DNA from: Paraburkholderia kirstenboschensis
GTDB lineage: Bacteria; Pseudomonadota; Gammaproteobacteria; Burkholderiales; Burkholderiaceae
NCBI RefSeq assembly: GCF_904848585.1
Contig: NZ_CAJHCR010000018.1
Coordinates: 62,001 to 126,000, forward strand
Length of the DNA stretch: 64,000 bases
Direction of reading: 5' to 3'
Below are positions 25,069-33,321 of this stretch, piece after piece (positions within the stretch are counted from its first letter, which is position 1; every line of letters starts with the position of its first letter). The notes below the pieces were generated by a model, which saw nothing but the letters and a program-made list of their open reading frames with translations, was not told the DNA's origin and searched no databases. The position numbers were made by a program, and so were the translations under genes.

Positions 25069-25677
25069 TTATTGCTGGGACTTGAAAAACAGATCGAACA
25101 TCGAATGCACACAGGCCTTCAATGGTTCGACTGAGTCCTCCAGCTTCATCCGCAACAGGCTGCCTTCCCACATGTTCCAGAAAAGGTCTGCCATTGCATC
25201 AGCCGGAAGATCGCGGCGCACCGAACCGACCTCCTGTCCTCGGCGCAGGTACTCCGCACAACGCATGCGCCATTCGTCGACCGTCTGGCGAGCCGCACGA
25301 CGGCACAGATCGCTCGACTGCGCGATTTCGCCGGCAAAATTGCCTAACAGGCATCCGCAACGATCGTCGCAAGCCTCATAGTCGGCCACCATGCGCTCGT
25401 AGATGCCGCGTAGCGCGAGCAGCGGATCAGGCGCATCCGCTTCGATCGAATACTGCTGCCACTCTGCCGCCTGCTCGTCCGCGTAGTGACGCAGGATCGC
25501 CGCGCCAAACGCTTCCTTGCTGTCGAAGTAGTTGTAGAACGATCCCTTCGGCACGCCCGCGCGCGCAACGATGTCCTTCACGCCAGTGCCGTGATAACCG
25601 GTTGCGGCAAACAGCGCGACGCCGGCCTCCAGCAGCTTCTGGTGGAAGTCCGCGGTTCTGCGCACAAGTGCTCCCAT
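25069..25677 (-). CDS. TetR-family regulator
   Basis: A 202-residue regulator with an N-terminal helix-turn-helix (TGYHGTGVKDIVARAGVPKGSFYNYFDSKEAF, about 26-57) and a C-terminal all-helical sensor with several Cys (CDDRCGC near residue 103-109). Cys in that position is seen in electrophile-sensing TetR proteins such as NemR/AcuR, which regulate aldehyde detoxification. It begins nine bases after the PdxA2-like gene and is followed by yqhD. Control of yqhD is a reasonable inference. Confidence 0.85.
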   Translation of the reverse strand: MGALVRRTADFHQKLLEAGVALFAATGYHGTGVKDIVARAGVPKGSFYNYFDSKEAFGAAILRHYADEQAAEWQQYSIEADAPDPLLALRGIYERMVADYEACDDRCGCLLGNFAGEIAQSSDLCRRAARQTVDEWRMRCAEYLRRGQEVGSVRRDLPADAMADLFWNMWEGSLLRMKLEDSVEPLKACVHSMFDLFFKSQQ

Positions 25678-25686
25678 CGCCGCGCC

Positions 25687-26688
25687 TCAGGCTCGCCGCG
25701 TGGCAAGCTCAGCGCCCTGACGCAAGGCTTCGAGGAGACTGCGCTCATCGGCAATGCCCTTGCCGGCGATGTCGAACGCCGTGCCGTGATCGACCGAGGT
25801 GCGGATCACGTCCAGACCGACCGTCACATTGACGCCTGCCTCCAGCCCAAGAACTTTGACCGGACCGTGACCCTGATCGTGATACATCGCGACCACCAGG
25901 TCGAAATCGCCGCGTCCGGCGCGGAAGAAAAGCGTATCGGCAGGCAACGGACCTTCAATGTCCCAGCCTCGCTCGCGAAGACGCTGCACCGCGGGAACGA
26001 TCTTTTCTTCTTCCTCGCCGTAACCGAACAGGCCGTTTTCGCCCGCATGCGGATTGATGCCGCACACGGCGATGCGCGGATTGGCGATGCCGGCCTTCAC
26101 GAGCGTCGCATGACCGCGTTCGATCGTGCGCTGCACGAGGCCCGGCTCGATCTTGCGAATCGCATCGATGATGCCGATGTGCGTGGTCACGTGAATCACG
26201 CGCAATTTAGGCGCGACGAGCATCATCGAGACTTCGTCGATGCCGGTGAGATGCGCGAGCATCTCGGTGTGCCCGGGATACTTGTGACCGCCCGCGTGCA
26301 GCGCCTCCTTGTTCAAGGGCGCTGTGCAGATCGCGTCGATCTCGCCGGCTTTTGCCAGCTCGACCGCGCGCGCAATGTAGCGGTAGGCGGCGTCGCCCGC
26401 GAGTGCCGACAGCTTGCCAAACGGCAGGTCGGCGGGAATCAGCGCGAGGTCGATACACTCGATGGTCCCCGGCTCATAGCGGGCCTCCGACGCCTTCTCG
26501 ATACGACGCACGGTGGCGCTGCCGCCAAGAATCTCATTCGCGCGCTCGACGCGTGCCGCATCGCCGATGACAAGCGGGCGGCACTGCTGATAGACCGACT
26601 CGTGCGTCAGGCTCTTGACCACGATCTCGGGACCCACGCCGGCTGCGTCGCCCATCGTGATCCCGATGACAGGAAGGTAGTTGCTCAT
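25687..26688 (-). CDS. PdxA2-type 4-phosphoerythronate/threonate dehydrogenase
   Basis: A 333-residue member of the PdxA family. It opens PVIGITMGDAAGVGPEIVVKSL and carries the metal-binding histidines in YPGHTEMLAHLTG, HVTTHIGI and AMYHDQGHGPVKVLG. Paralogous PdxA2 proteins next to DUF1537 kinases oxidise and decarboxylate 4-phospho-D-threonate or -erythronate to dihydroxyacetone phosphate. That role is preferred over vitamin B6 synthesis because of the neighbours. The ATG overlaps the kinase stop (ATGA). The 515-codon open frame upstream of this start is out of register with the real kinase gene. Confidence 0.88.
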   Translation of the reverse strand: MSNYLPVIGITMGDAAGVGPEIVVKSLTHESVYQQCRPLVIGDAARVERANEILGGSATVRRIEKASEARYEPGTIECIDLALIPADLPFGKLSALAGDAAYRYIARAVELAKAGEIDAICTAPLNKEALHAGGHKYPGHTEMLAHLTGIDEVSMMLVAPKLRVIHVTTHIGIIDAIRKIEPGLVQRTIERGHATLVKAGIANPRIAVCGINPHAGENGLFGYGEEEEKIVPAVQRLRERGWDIEGPLPADTLFFRAGRGDFDLVVAMYHDQGHGPVKVLGLEAGVNVTVGLDVIRTSVDHGTAFDIAGKGIADERSLLEALRQGAELATRRA

Positions 26689-28019
26689 AATGTTTTGGCT
26701 GAATTCCGTGGGCTCGTGCTGCAAGCCGTTGAGGGTGCGGAGGTGGCGGCCGGGCTGCTGAGTTCCGGCCCGCCGCGCGCGGAGTCCGTCGCGCTCCTCA
26801 GATGAAGGTAAGCGCCGTACAGCGCGTGCGCGCTGCCGAATGCGCCGGCCTTGGTGACAATCGTGAGGTGCTCGCGGCCATGCGGACGCGCTACCGCGAC
26901 GCCCGGCTCGATCTCCGACAGCAATTGCAAACTGGCGATGCCTGCCGCGCTCAGCATCGCGCGCGCAGTTTCGCCGCCGGTGGCGATCAGTCCGCTGAGA
27001 TGCGCAAACGATGGCGCAACGAGCGCAGCCAACACCTTCGACAGATGCGCACCTTCGGCCGGATTGAACGCTTCGTCGCGCCCGATTCGCAGCAGCAGAT
27101 CGGTGCGTTCGCCAAGGTGCGCGGCCACGCGGGCCTGCCAGGCCGGCCATTCCGGATGCCGCTCGCCGTCTCGCAGCAAGGCGGGCGGCACCACGAACTC
27201 GGCGATGCCCGCACGCTCGCGCAGCATTGCACATTGCTGCTCCGAGACCGCCGAGAGGCTACCGACCAGAATCAGCACCGCGCCGTCCTGCCGGTGCATC
27301 TGTGACGGCGCCGCGTTTTGGTCCGGCGCGGGCGCGGACTGGCCGCTCACCAAAGCCAGCTCGCGAGCCAGTCCGCCAGAGCCGACCCAGAAGAACGGGC
27401 CGTCCAGCGACGCTGTGGCCTCGGCGAGCGCCCTGAGGTCCGCATCGGTTTGCGCATCGACGACCAGCGCCTGCATGCCGCCGCGCATCATTGCGCCGAT
27501 GGTCTCGCGCAATGCCTGCCGATCGCCGCGCAGCGCCGCGACCGTCAGCGGCGCCGTGGTGAGGCCCGCGGACTCCAGCATCGTCGCGAGATCGGCAGAA
27601 CCTTCAGCGTGTTCGAGCTGCCAGGTTTCGGTCTCTTCGAGTGGAACGCCGCGCACGAAGACCCCGCCGTCACACACGGTACGCCCGGTCGCCGGGTAAG
27701 CCGGTGCGACAATGGCAAGCCCCGCGAGCGGCTGCAAGCCGGCGACTTCGGTGGCCCAGTTCCCGCGCAAGGTGGAATCGATTTTTTTGTACAACCGGCA
27801 GGCCGGCGCGCCGTACATCTGCAACGCCGCGCCCGTGCAACGTGCCGCGTCAGCGGGTGACATACGGCGCGTGTCGGTATCCACCGCGATCACTTCGGCG
27901 TGCGGCATCGCCTGCGCCGTCGTGAGGCTCACCGCCGTGCGCAGACCGGCAGCGGCGAAGGCAATCGCGCAATCGGCGGCGCCGGACAGGTCGTCGGCGA
28001 CGATCAGAAGTCTAGTCAT
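26685..28019 (-). CDS. four-carbon acid sugar kinase (DUF1537)
   Basis: A 444-residue two-domain kinase. The N-terminal domain has LLIVADDLSGAADCA (substrate Asp-Asp) and YKKIDSTLRGN, and the C-terminal nucleotide domain has LIATGGETARAML, SEIEPGV and TKAGAFGS. The family phosphorylates D-threonate, D-erythronate or related acids (DtnK/OtnK types). Its product would be the substrate of the downstream PdxA2 protein. The start at 28019 matches the family; the frame to 28130 overlaps the permease gene. The two bases separating it from the permease stop suggest one operon. Confidence 0.9.
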   Translation of the reverse strand: MTRLLIVADDLSGAADCAIAFAAAGLRTAVSLTTAQAMPHAEVIAVDTDTRRMSPADAARCTGAALQMYGAPACRLYKKIDSTLRGNWATEVAGLQPLAGLAIVAPAYPATGRTVCDGGVFVRGVPLEETETWQLEHAEGSADLATMLESAGLTTAPLTVAALRGDRQALRETIGAMMRGGMQALVVDAQTDADLRALAEATASLDGPFFWVGSGGLARELALVSGQSAPAPDQNAAPSQMHRQDGAVLILVGSLSAVSEQQCAMLRERAGIAEFVVPPALLRDGERHPEWPAWQARVAAHLGERTDLLLRIGRDEAFNPAEGAHLSKVLAALVAPSFAHLSGLIATGGETARAMLSAAGIASLQLLSEIEPGVAVARPHGREHLTIVTKAGAFGSAHALYGAYLHLRSATDSARGGPELSSPAATSAPSTACSTSPRNSAKTL

Positions 28020-28021
28020 GC

Positions 28022-29014
28022 TCAACGTGTCGCTCCGACGGTCGAGTCGCTCGCTTCCGTACGCGCGGCGGCGCGCTTTGCGACCGCCGCAGTAAGTATG
28101 GGCGAAACGATGGCCGTCACGACCACGCACGCGGCAACCAGCAGCGTCGCGCTTTTGGCGGCTTCAGCGTAGACCGGATTGGCCGCGGCGATCAGCGCCG
28201 GCACCGCCGCGCCGTTGCCCGCTGTGTTGGCGGCGGCCACCCCAGCGACACCCGTGCCGCCCGTCAGCCGATCGGTGAGGTAAAGGGGAATGCCCGTGAC
28301 GATCACCACGGCAATGCCGAGGCCGATGCCCAGCAGGCCCGCTTGCCACACCTTGTGCAGGTCGAGGCTCGCACCGAGCGCCAACGCGAAGAACGGAATC
28401 ATGACCGGCACGGCGCGGCCAAGAAAGGCGCGCATTTCCCGGTCGAGATTGCCAAGCAGCATGCCGGCCGCCAACGGCAGGACGCTGCCGACCAGCGTCT
28501 GCCAGGGAAACGCGGAAAGCCCGGCCACGCCGAGCGTGACCATGGTGAGGAACGGGCCGGATTCGAGCGACATGATCGTGTACGCGCCGACGTCTTCAGA
28601 CTTGCCATATTGCCCCATCAACGCCATGTAGAGGCCGCCGTTGGTGTCGTTCATCGCGGCGACCACCGCGAGCGTCGACATGCCGGCGAACAGACCGGAG
28701 GAAACGGGCATCTCGCCAAGAAAATGGCCCAGCACGAAGCCGACGACAATTGCCGACCCCACCTTCGCGGCAAACAGCGCGCCGCCCTTCTTCAGCAGAT
28801 ATGGCGTCGCCTTGATATCGATGGACGAGCCCATGCACACGTAGAACACAGCAAGGATAGGCAACGCACCCGTAAACAACGCATTCGTGAAGGAGCCGAA
28901 GAATTTCGGCATGCCCGGTAGAAAGGTGGCGATGACTGCGCCGAGCAGGAGCGGGACGATCATCATCCCGCCGGGTACGCGTTCGATTGCGCGCTTGATG
29001 GGTAGTTGGGCCAT
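28022..29014 (-). CDS. 2-keto-3-deoxygluconate-permease-family transporter (KdgT)
   Basis: A 330-residue membrane protein of about ten helices. It starts LPIKRAIERVPGGMMIVPLLLGA and has the conserved AMNDTNGGLYMALMGQYG and AAANTAGNGAAVPALIAAANP stretches of the KdgT family. It imports sugar acids with protons. Here it probably brings in the four-carbon acid sugar for the kinase and dehydrogenase encoded downstream. GAGAGG precedes the ATG. It is the promoter-proximal gene, facing the DeoR regulator across a 332-bp control region. Confidence 0.9.
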   Translation of the reverse strand: MAQLPIKRAIERVPGGMMIVPLLLGAVIATFLPGMPKFFGSFTNALFTGALPILAVFYVCMGSSIDIKATPYLLKKGGALFAAKVGSAIVVGFVLGHFLGEMPVSSGLFAGMSTLAVVAAMNDTNGGLYMALMGQYGKSEDVGAYTIMSLESGPFLTMVTLGVAGLSAFPWQTLVGSVLPLAAGMLLGNLDREMRAFLGRAVPVMIPFFALALGASLDLHKVWQAGLLGIGLGIAVVIVTGIPLYLTDRLTGGTGVAGVAAANTAGNGAAVPALIAAANPVYAEAAKSATLLVAACVVVTAIVSPILTAAVAKRAAARTEASDSTVGATR

Positions 29015-29034
29015 GGTTGCCTCTCGGTTGATTA

Positions 29035-29070
29035 TGATTGATTTGATCACTTCGATGATCGAGTCAATCA
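29035..29070. promoter_or_regulatory. operator-like dyad, permease side
   Basis: Outer arms TGATT...AATCA and inner GATC...GATC are symmetric within this 36-bp stretch just upstream of the permease ribosome site. It shares TTGAT/ATCAA words with the second dyad at 29174-29192. Both lie in the divergent promoter controlled, presumably, by the adjacent DeoR-family regulator. Confidence 0.5.
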
Positions 29071-29173
29071 TTTCGGAGTGTACGCCCGCCCTCCGCTTTG
29101 CGCAAATCTTTCCGGAATAACCCTTTTTCCAAGCGGTATTTTGAAAACGGAGCGGGCGATAGCTTTCACCTGA

Positions 29174-29192
29174 ATTGATCGATTCAATCAAT
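29174..29192. promoter_or_regulatory. operator-like dyad, regulator side
   Basis: ATTGATCGATTCAATCAAT is a near-perfect 19-bp palindrome (three central-flank mismatches) in the AT-rich middle of the divergent control region. DeoR-family regulators often bind two separated copies of such a site. Paired with the dyad at 29035-29070 it could allow looping across the promoter. Confidence 0.55.
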
Positions 29193-29346
29193 TTAGTCAA
29201 TTTGACGCAGCAGGCCGCCGGCGCGGGCGGGCACATCTGCGCGGCGCGCGCCTGCCTGCCCCGCCCCATTGCCCCGCCGGCCGGTTTGATTACACTTACG
29301 CGATTCGACGCCTTTGCACGGTGCACCATCCAAGCAAATCATCACC

Positions 29347-30111
29347 ATGAAAGTTACGAACCGCCGCGAGGCAATGCTGCAGGCCGTCCTCTCCGGCATG
29401 ACCGATGTCAGCGCGTTGTGCGAGCACTTCGGCATGTCCGAGGCGACCGTCCGCCGCGACCTGCGCGCGCTCGCCGACGAACGGCGCATTGTGCGCACCT
29501 ACGGAGGCGCGGCCGCTTCGCTCGGTATCCACGAACCCGAGGAATCGCTCGATAGTCGCCGCGAGAGTTTTCGCGAGCAAAAGGAGGCAATCGCACGCGT
29601 GGCCGTGAGCCATGTGCAGGATGGCGATACTATCTTTCTCGACGGCGGCACCACCACAGCGGCAATGGCACGTTTGCTCGCCGGCCGTCGCGAGGTTCGC
29701 GTTGTGACCAACAATCTGTTGGCCGTGAACACGCTCGCTGCGAGCGAAGTGCCCGTTACCTTGATCGGCGGCGATCTGCGTCCCACCAGCATGAGCACGC
29801 TCGGCCCGCTTGCGCAGCTTGCCTTGAGCCGAGTGTCCGTCGACAAGGCATTTCTCGGTGCAGACGGCGTGGTGGCTGACCGAGGCCTCTGCGAGGCGTC
29901 GGCGGAGCAGGCCTACCTGAAGGAATGCATCATCAGGCAGGCCGCTCAACTCTTCATACTGGTCACCTCGCACAAGCTCAACCGCGCAAGCCAGCAACAC
30001 TGGACACCGCTCGAACGCGAGTGGACGCTCGTGACCGATGCCCGTCGCGATGCACCTGAGATGGCGTCATTCCTGTTGCACGGCGAGGTGACTGTCGAGA
30101 CGGCGCGGTAG
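29347..30111 (+). CDS. DeoR-family transcriptional regulator
   Basis: A 254-residue sugar-type repressor. The N-terminal winged helix reads DVSALCEHFGMSEATVRRDLRALADERRIVRTYGGA, and the DeoR C-terminal sensor has IFLDGGTTTAAMARLL, VVTNNLLAVNTL, GGDLRPTSMS and DKAFLGADGV. The C-terminal fold binds phosphorylated sugars. The ATG at 29347 fits the family start. It is divergent from the permease-kinase-dehydrogenase operon and is its likely regulator, possibly responding to a phosphorylated acid-sugar intermediate. Confidence 0.9.
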   Translation: MKVTNRREAMLQAVLSGMTDVSALCEHFGMSEATVRRDLRALADERRIVRTYGGAAASLGIHEPEESLDSRRESFREQKEAIARVAVSHVQDGDTIFLDGGTTTAAMARLLAGRREVRVVTNNLLAVNTLAASEVPVTLIGGDLRPTSMSTLGPLAQLALSRVSVDKAFLGADGVVADRGLCEASAEQAYLKECIIRQAAQLFILVTSHKLNRASQQHWTPLEREWTLVTDARRDAPEMASFLLHGEVTVETAR

Positions 30112-30158
30112 CATGGGCCCGTTGACTTCCTGGTATAACGGCTGCATCGAGTCGCTGT

Positions 30159-30560
30159 TCAACTCGGCCTGCAAGCAATGAAGTCAATTTCGACGAGGGC
30201 GTCACGCGCCAATCCGGTCACGCCAATACAGGTCCGTGCCGGCAATCTCCCGGTCGGAAAATAAGCTGCATAGACCGCGTTCATCGTCGCGTAATCCCGT
30301 TTGAATTCGGTCAGGAAAATCCGCGCCGAAAGGACATGTTCGAGGCCCAGACCCATCCCCTTCAACACCAGTATCAGATTGTCCATCACTCGCGTCGTCT
30401 GGGCGGCCACACCTTCGGGAAGCGGTGCGTCGTCATCTTCCGGCGCCGTCGGCATCTGGCCTGTGAGAAACACCCAGCCGCCGTGCTCGGTCGCATGGGA
30501 GAACGGGCCTACCGGTGTCGGCCCGCCCTCGACCATCCAGAATTTTGTAGATACATCCAT
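30159..30560 (-). CDS. RidA-family deaminase
   Basis: A 133-residue YjgF/YER057c/UK114-type protein: PVGPFSHATEHGGWVFLTGQMP at the start, and the substrate Arg and end motif RLPARTCIGVTGLARDALVEIDFIA. RidA enzymes hydrolyse reactive enamine/imine intermediates to ketoacids and ammonia. The ATG at 30560 has GGAG upstream; a TTG nine bases earlier is possible. It is last in the minus-strand amide cluster, where nitrogen compounds are being broken down, which fits a clean-up role. Confidence 0.88.
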   Translation of the reverse strand: MDVSTKFWMVEGGPTPVGPFSHATEHGGWVFLTGQMPTAPEDDDAPLPEGVAAQTTRVMDNLILVLKGMGLGLEHVLSARIFLTEFKRDYATMNAVYAAYFPTGRLPARTCIGVTGLARDALVEIDFIACRPS

Positions 30561-30641
30561 CTGCGACAACTCCGTGAAAACAAGGAAAGCATCGTGCGCG
30601 CACCGCTTCGGCAGACCGATCGCGCACGCACGACAAGATGA

Positions 30642-33050
30642 TCATTCCGCGAACAAGGCCTTGCGGATGATCGCGTGCACACCCCAGTTGCCGTCGACGA
30701 CCTGTGTCACACCAAAGTCGACTGCAACCGATATCAACGAGATTGCTTCGTCTTCGGTAAGACCCTTGGTGGTCATCAGAAAGCGACGAGTCTTGATGAA
30801 CGCGTCACGCATCGCGAGATCCAGCGTCGATTTCTCGTAGACCTTGCTCTGCGCGTGCGCGCCGAACTCAGCCAGATAGTTGGCATGACTGAATCCATGC
30901 AGCACCCACTCGTCGGCGGTTTCGACGAGCGGGTACGTGAGATCGGCATACGGTTGGCCGGCCAGAGTCGCTCTCTTGTGCAATACCAGTTGGAACTTGC
31001 CGGTCAGCGAGCATTCGATCGCTGTCCCACATAGCTCGGAATCGCCCTGCGATGCGTGCGGATCCCCGACCGACAGCAATGCGCCGGGAACCCCCACCGG
31101 CAGATAGACGCTCGCACCCTGCGCGACGCGCCAGTTGTCCAGGTTACCGCCGAACGCGGACGGCGGAATCGAGTCGATGAGACCGTCCTGTTGCGGCGCG
31201 ACCGCGATCAGACCGAAATGCGGACGCACCGGAATCTTGACACCCTTGAGAATTCCATAGTTCTCCTCGACGGTGGAATGATCGACGGGTACGCCTGGAT
31301 AGTCGATGGTCGGATGCACGACCCCGAACGGATCGCGTTGCGGCGTCCAGCGGTAGTTGTAGACCGCGCGCGCAAAGGGCGTACCCTGGTCCGGCCGGGG
31401 CGCCGCGTCGAGTTCGTAAATCGTGACGACTTCGCGCGGTTTAGGCTCGGTCAACAGTTCCCGGTAATGAAAACCCCACCACGCGGCCGCATTGCTGCCG
31501 AACGCACGCCCGCTGAATTGCGGATTCGCGCAGCGCCGCGGATGGACCTCGAGGATTCTGACTTCCAGTATGTCGCCTGGCTCGGCGCCAAGTACCGCAA
31601 TCGGACCGGTGCAGATATGCACCCCAAACCCTTCGCCCGCACCTCGTCCGTAGATCGATGCGTCGATCGGTCCGGCACCGCGCCGGTTCACGTTCTTGCG
31701 CTCGGCCGTCCAGTGGAACACGCTTTCAGCGCCCGGATCGCCGGCCACCATGCGCGCCCAGTCGTCCGACGCATGCTGTGTCAGCGTCTCGATCGTCACG
31801 CTATCGCCGCTGTCGACTTCGAGCACCGGCTTCAGGTCGTGTGAGAAATAGCCCCAATGCACCGTGTTGGCCGTTGCGCGCAACAGATGGTGGCGCGGCT
31901 TGCCAGACCGGCTGCTGATTCCCTGCCCCGAGCCGGTTCGCGTGTCGGCGGGGCGACTGGCCACGATCGCACCGGCAGCAGCGTCGAGCGTTGCTTCCCG
32001 CGACGGCGCTTGCCCGCCTGCCTGCGCCGCGGCTTGCGCGGGAACCAGCAGCGCATCCGTGTTCAGCGGCAATCCGCGCGAAATGCGCTGCACCACACGC
32101 CGGGCCAAATCGAGGCTCGCTTCATGACGGAAGGCGCGCGGCGAGGTGTGATACTGCTCGCGAAACGCACGGCTGAAATGCGCCGGATCGTTGAAGCCCC
32201 AACGAAAGCAGATATCCGAAATCGACATCTTTTCGTGGAGCGGATCGACGAGTTCGGCCCTGCAGCGTTCAAGGCGGCTCAGCCGCAAATACGTGGAGAA
32301 GCTCTGGCCAGCAGTTTCGAATAGCTTTTGCAGGTAGCGCTGCGAGACGCGCTCCACTGCGGCGAGACTCGCGAGACTGATGTTGGGGTCGCCAAGCTGC
32401 GCATCGATACTGCGGCACACGCGTGAGAAGATGGCCGCCTGTGACGATGTCAGCCCGCTAATCGGCGTTTCGCGCTGTTGCACGGACAGAATCGCCACGA
32501 GAAACTCGACCAGTGCGAGTTCCAGCGGACGCAGGTCGTTGGCGGACAACATCTCCACGCCTTCCGCAAGGGACGCAAGAAAACCGGAAAACACGTGCCC
32601 GACACCGGCATCTCCGGCGATCCGGCCGGCATTCATCGACGACGCAAACAGCCGCCCCCTGATGGCCGAGCGCGGTACACGGGCGACAAAAGCGCGGAAA
32701 TCGGTCGCGAAGTGCAGCGAGGCACCTTCGCCCGACGGCAGATAAACGAGGTCGTTCACTGCAAGAGGCTGACGCGTGCCGTTGGCAAGCAGGGTCGCTA
32801 CACCGTCAAGGTGCAGCACGATCAGCACGCCGTCACCACCGGCGGCATTCGGTTCGAGCGTTTGCGCCACCGACGCCAGCAGGCCCAGATCGAAACCGCC
32901 GAGCGACCGCTGCGCGAGGATCGTGCCGCGCAACGCCCGCACAGAAGCAATCGCACCGCTACGCCATCCCATTGTGTCAAGCGCTTTCACCCAGGCGCGA
33001 AGCCGTTCGGCTTCCGAATAGGACTCGGTAGTAAAGCGCAACAGATCCAA
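30642..33050 (-). CDS. AraC-type regulator fused to acetamidase/formamidase
   Basis: One uninterrupted frame of 802 residues joins two functions. Residues 1-205 are an AraC-type sensor domain beginning DLLRFTTESYSEAERLRAWV. Residues 212-308 form the double helix-turn-helix (ISLASLAAVERVSQRYLQKLF, then MSISDICFRWGFNDPAHFSRAF). Residues 309-390 are an Ala/Gly-rich linker. Residues 391-802 are a full acetamidase/formamidase domain starting ANTVHWGYFSHDLKPVLEV and ending GNWGVHAIIRKALF, a paralogue of the enzyme encoded upstream. I chose the TTG at 33048-33050 because GGAG lies six bases ahead and the N-terminus then fits AraC relatives; the open frame to 33368 has no site. Whether the amidase part is catalytic or a sensor is unknown. 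Confidence 0.85.
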   Translation of the reverse strand: MDLLRFTTESYSEAERLRAWVKALDTMGWRSGAIASVRALRGTILAQRSLGGFDLGLLASVAQTLEPNAAGGDGVLIVLHLDGVATLLANGTRQPLAVNDLVYLPSGEGASLHFATDFRAFVARVPRSAIRGRLFASSMNAGRIAGDAGVGHVFSGFLASLAEGVEMLSANDLRPLELALVEFLVAILSVQQRETPISGLTSSQAAIFSRVCRSIDAQLGDPNISLASLAAVERVSQRYLQKLFETAGQSFSTYLRLSRLERCRAELVDPLHEKMSISDICFRWGFNDPAHFSRAFREQYHTSPRAFRHEASLDLARRVVQRISRGLPLNTDALLVPAQAAAQAGGQAPSREATLDAAAGAIVASRPADTRTGSGQGISSRSGKPRHHLLRATANTVHWGYFSHDLKPVLEVDSGDSVTIETLTQHASDDWARMVAGDPGAESVFHWTAERKNVNRRGAGPIDASIYGRGAGEGFGVHICTGPIAVLGAEPGDILEVRILEVHPRRCANPQFSGRAFGSNAAAWWGFHYRELLTEPKPREVVTIYELDAAPRPDQGTPFARAVYNYRWTPQRDPFGVVHPTIDYPGVPVDHSTVEENYGILKGVKIPVRPHFGLIAVAPQQDGLIDSIPPSAFGGNLDNWRVAQGASVYLPVGVPGALLSVGDPHASQGDSELCGTAIECSLTGKFQLVLHKRATLAGQPYADLTYPLVETADEWVLHGFSHANYLAEFGAHAQSKVYEKSTLDLAMRDAFIKTRRFLMTTKGLTEDEAISLISVAVDFGVTQVVDGNWGVHAIIRKALFAE

Positions 33051-33321
33051 CGTTGACTCCAGAACAGACGCCCGTCGCACGAGCGCATCGCCCGTTACCC
33101 GAGGACCGATTCGACGAGCGATACGGGTCGCCCAAAAGAGCAATAACCGCACCAGTATGAGTCGAGTGCATCGCGGTGGCGCAGAGCCCCGAGCGCCGGC
33201 GCACGCACGTCCACGAGGGTCGTGCGCGCAGGCACCAGCAACGCCCGTATGCACCGCGCTGACGCATACGGGACGCCCGCGCACACGCGCGGCGAATCGC
33301 CTACGGCCCGAGCGGGACCGT

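Noticed and set aside
26689..27234. N-terminal extension of the PdxA2 frame
   Set aside because: The extension is out of frame within the DUF1537 kinase gene; PdxA proteins start at the ATG at 26688.
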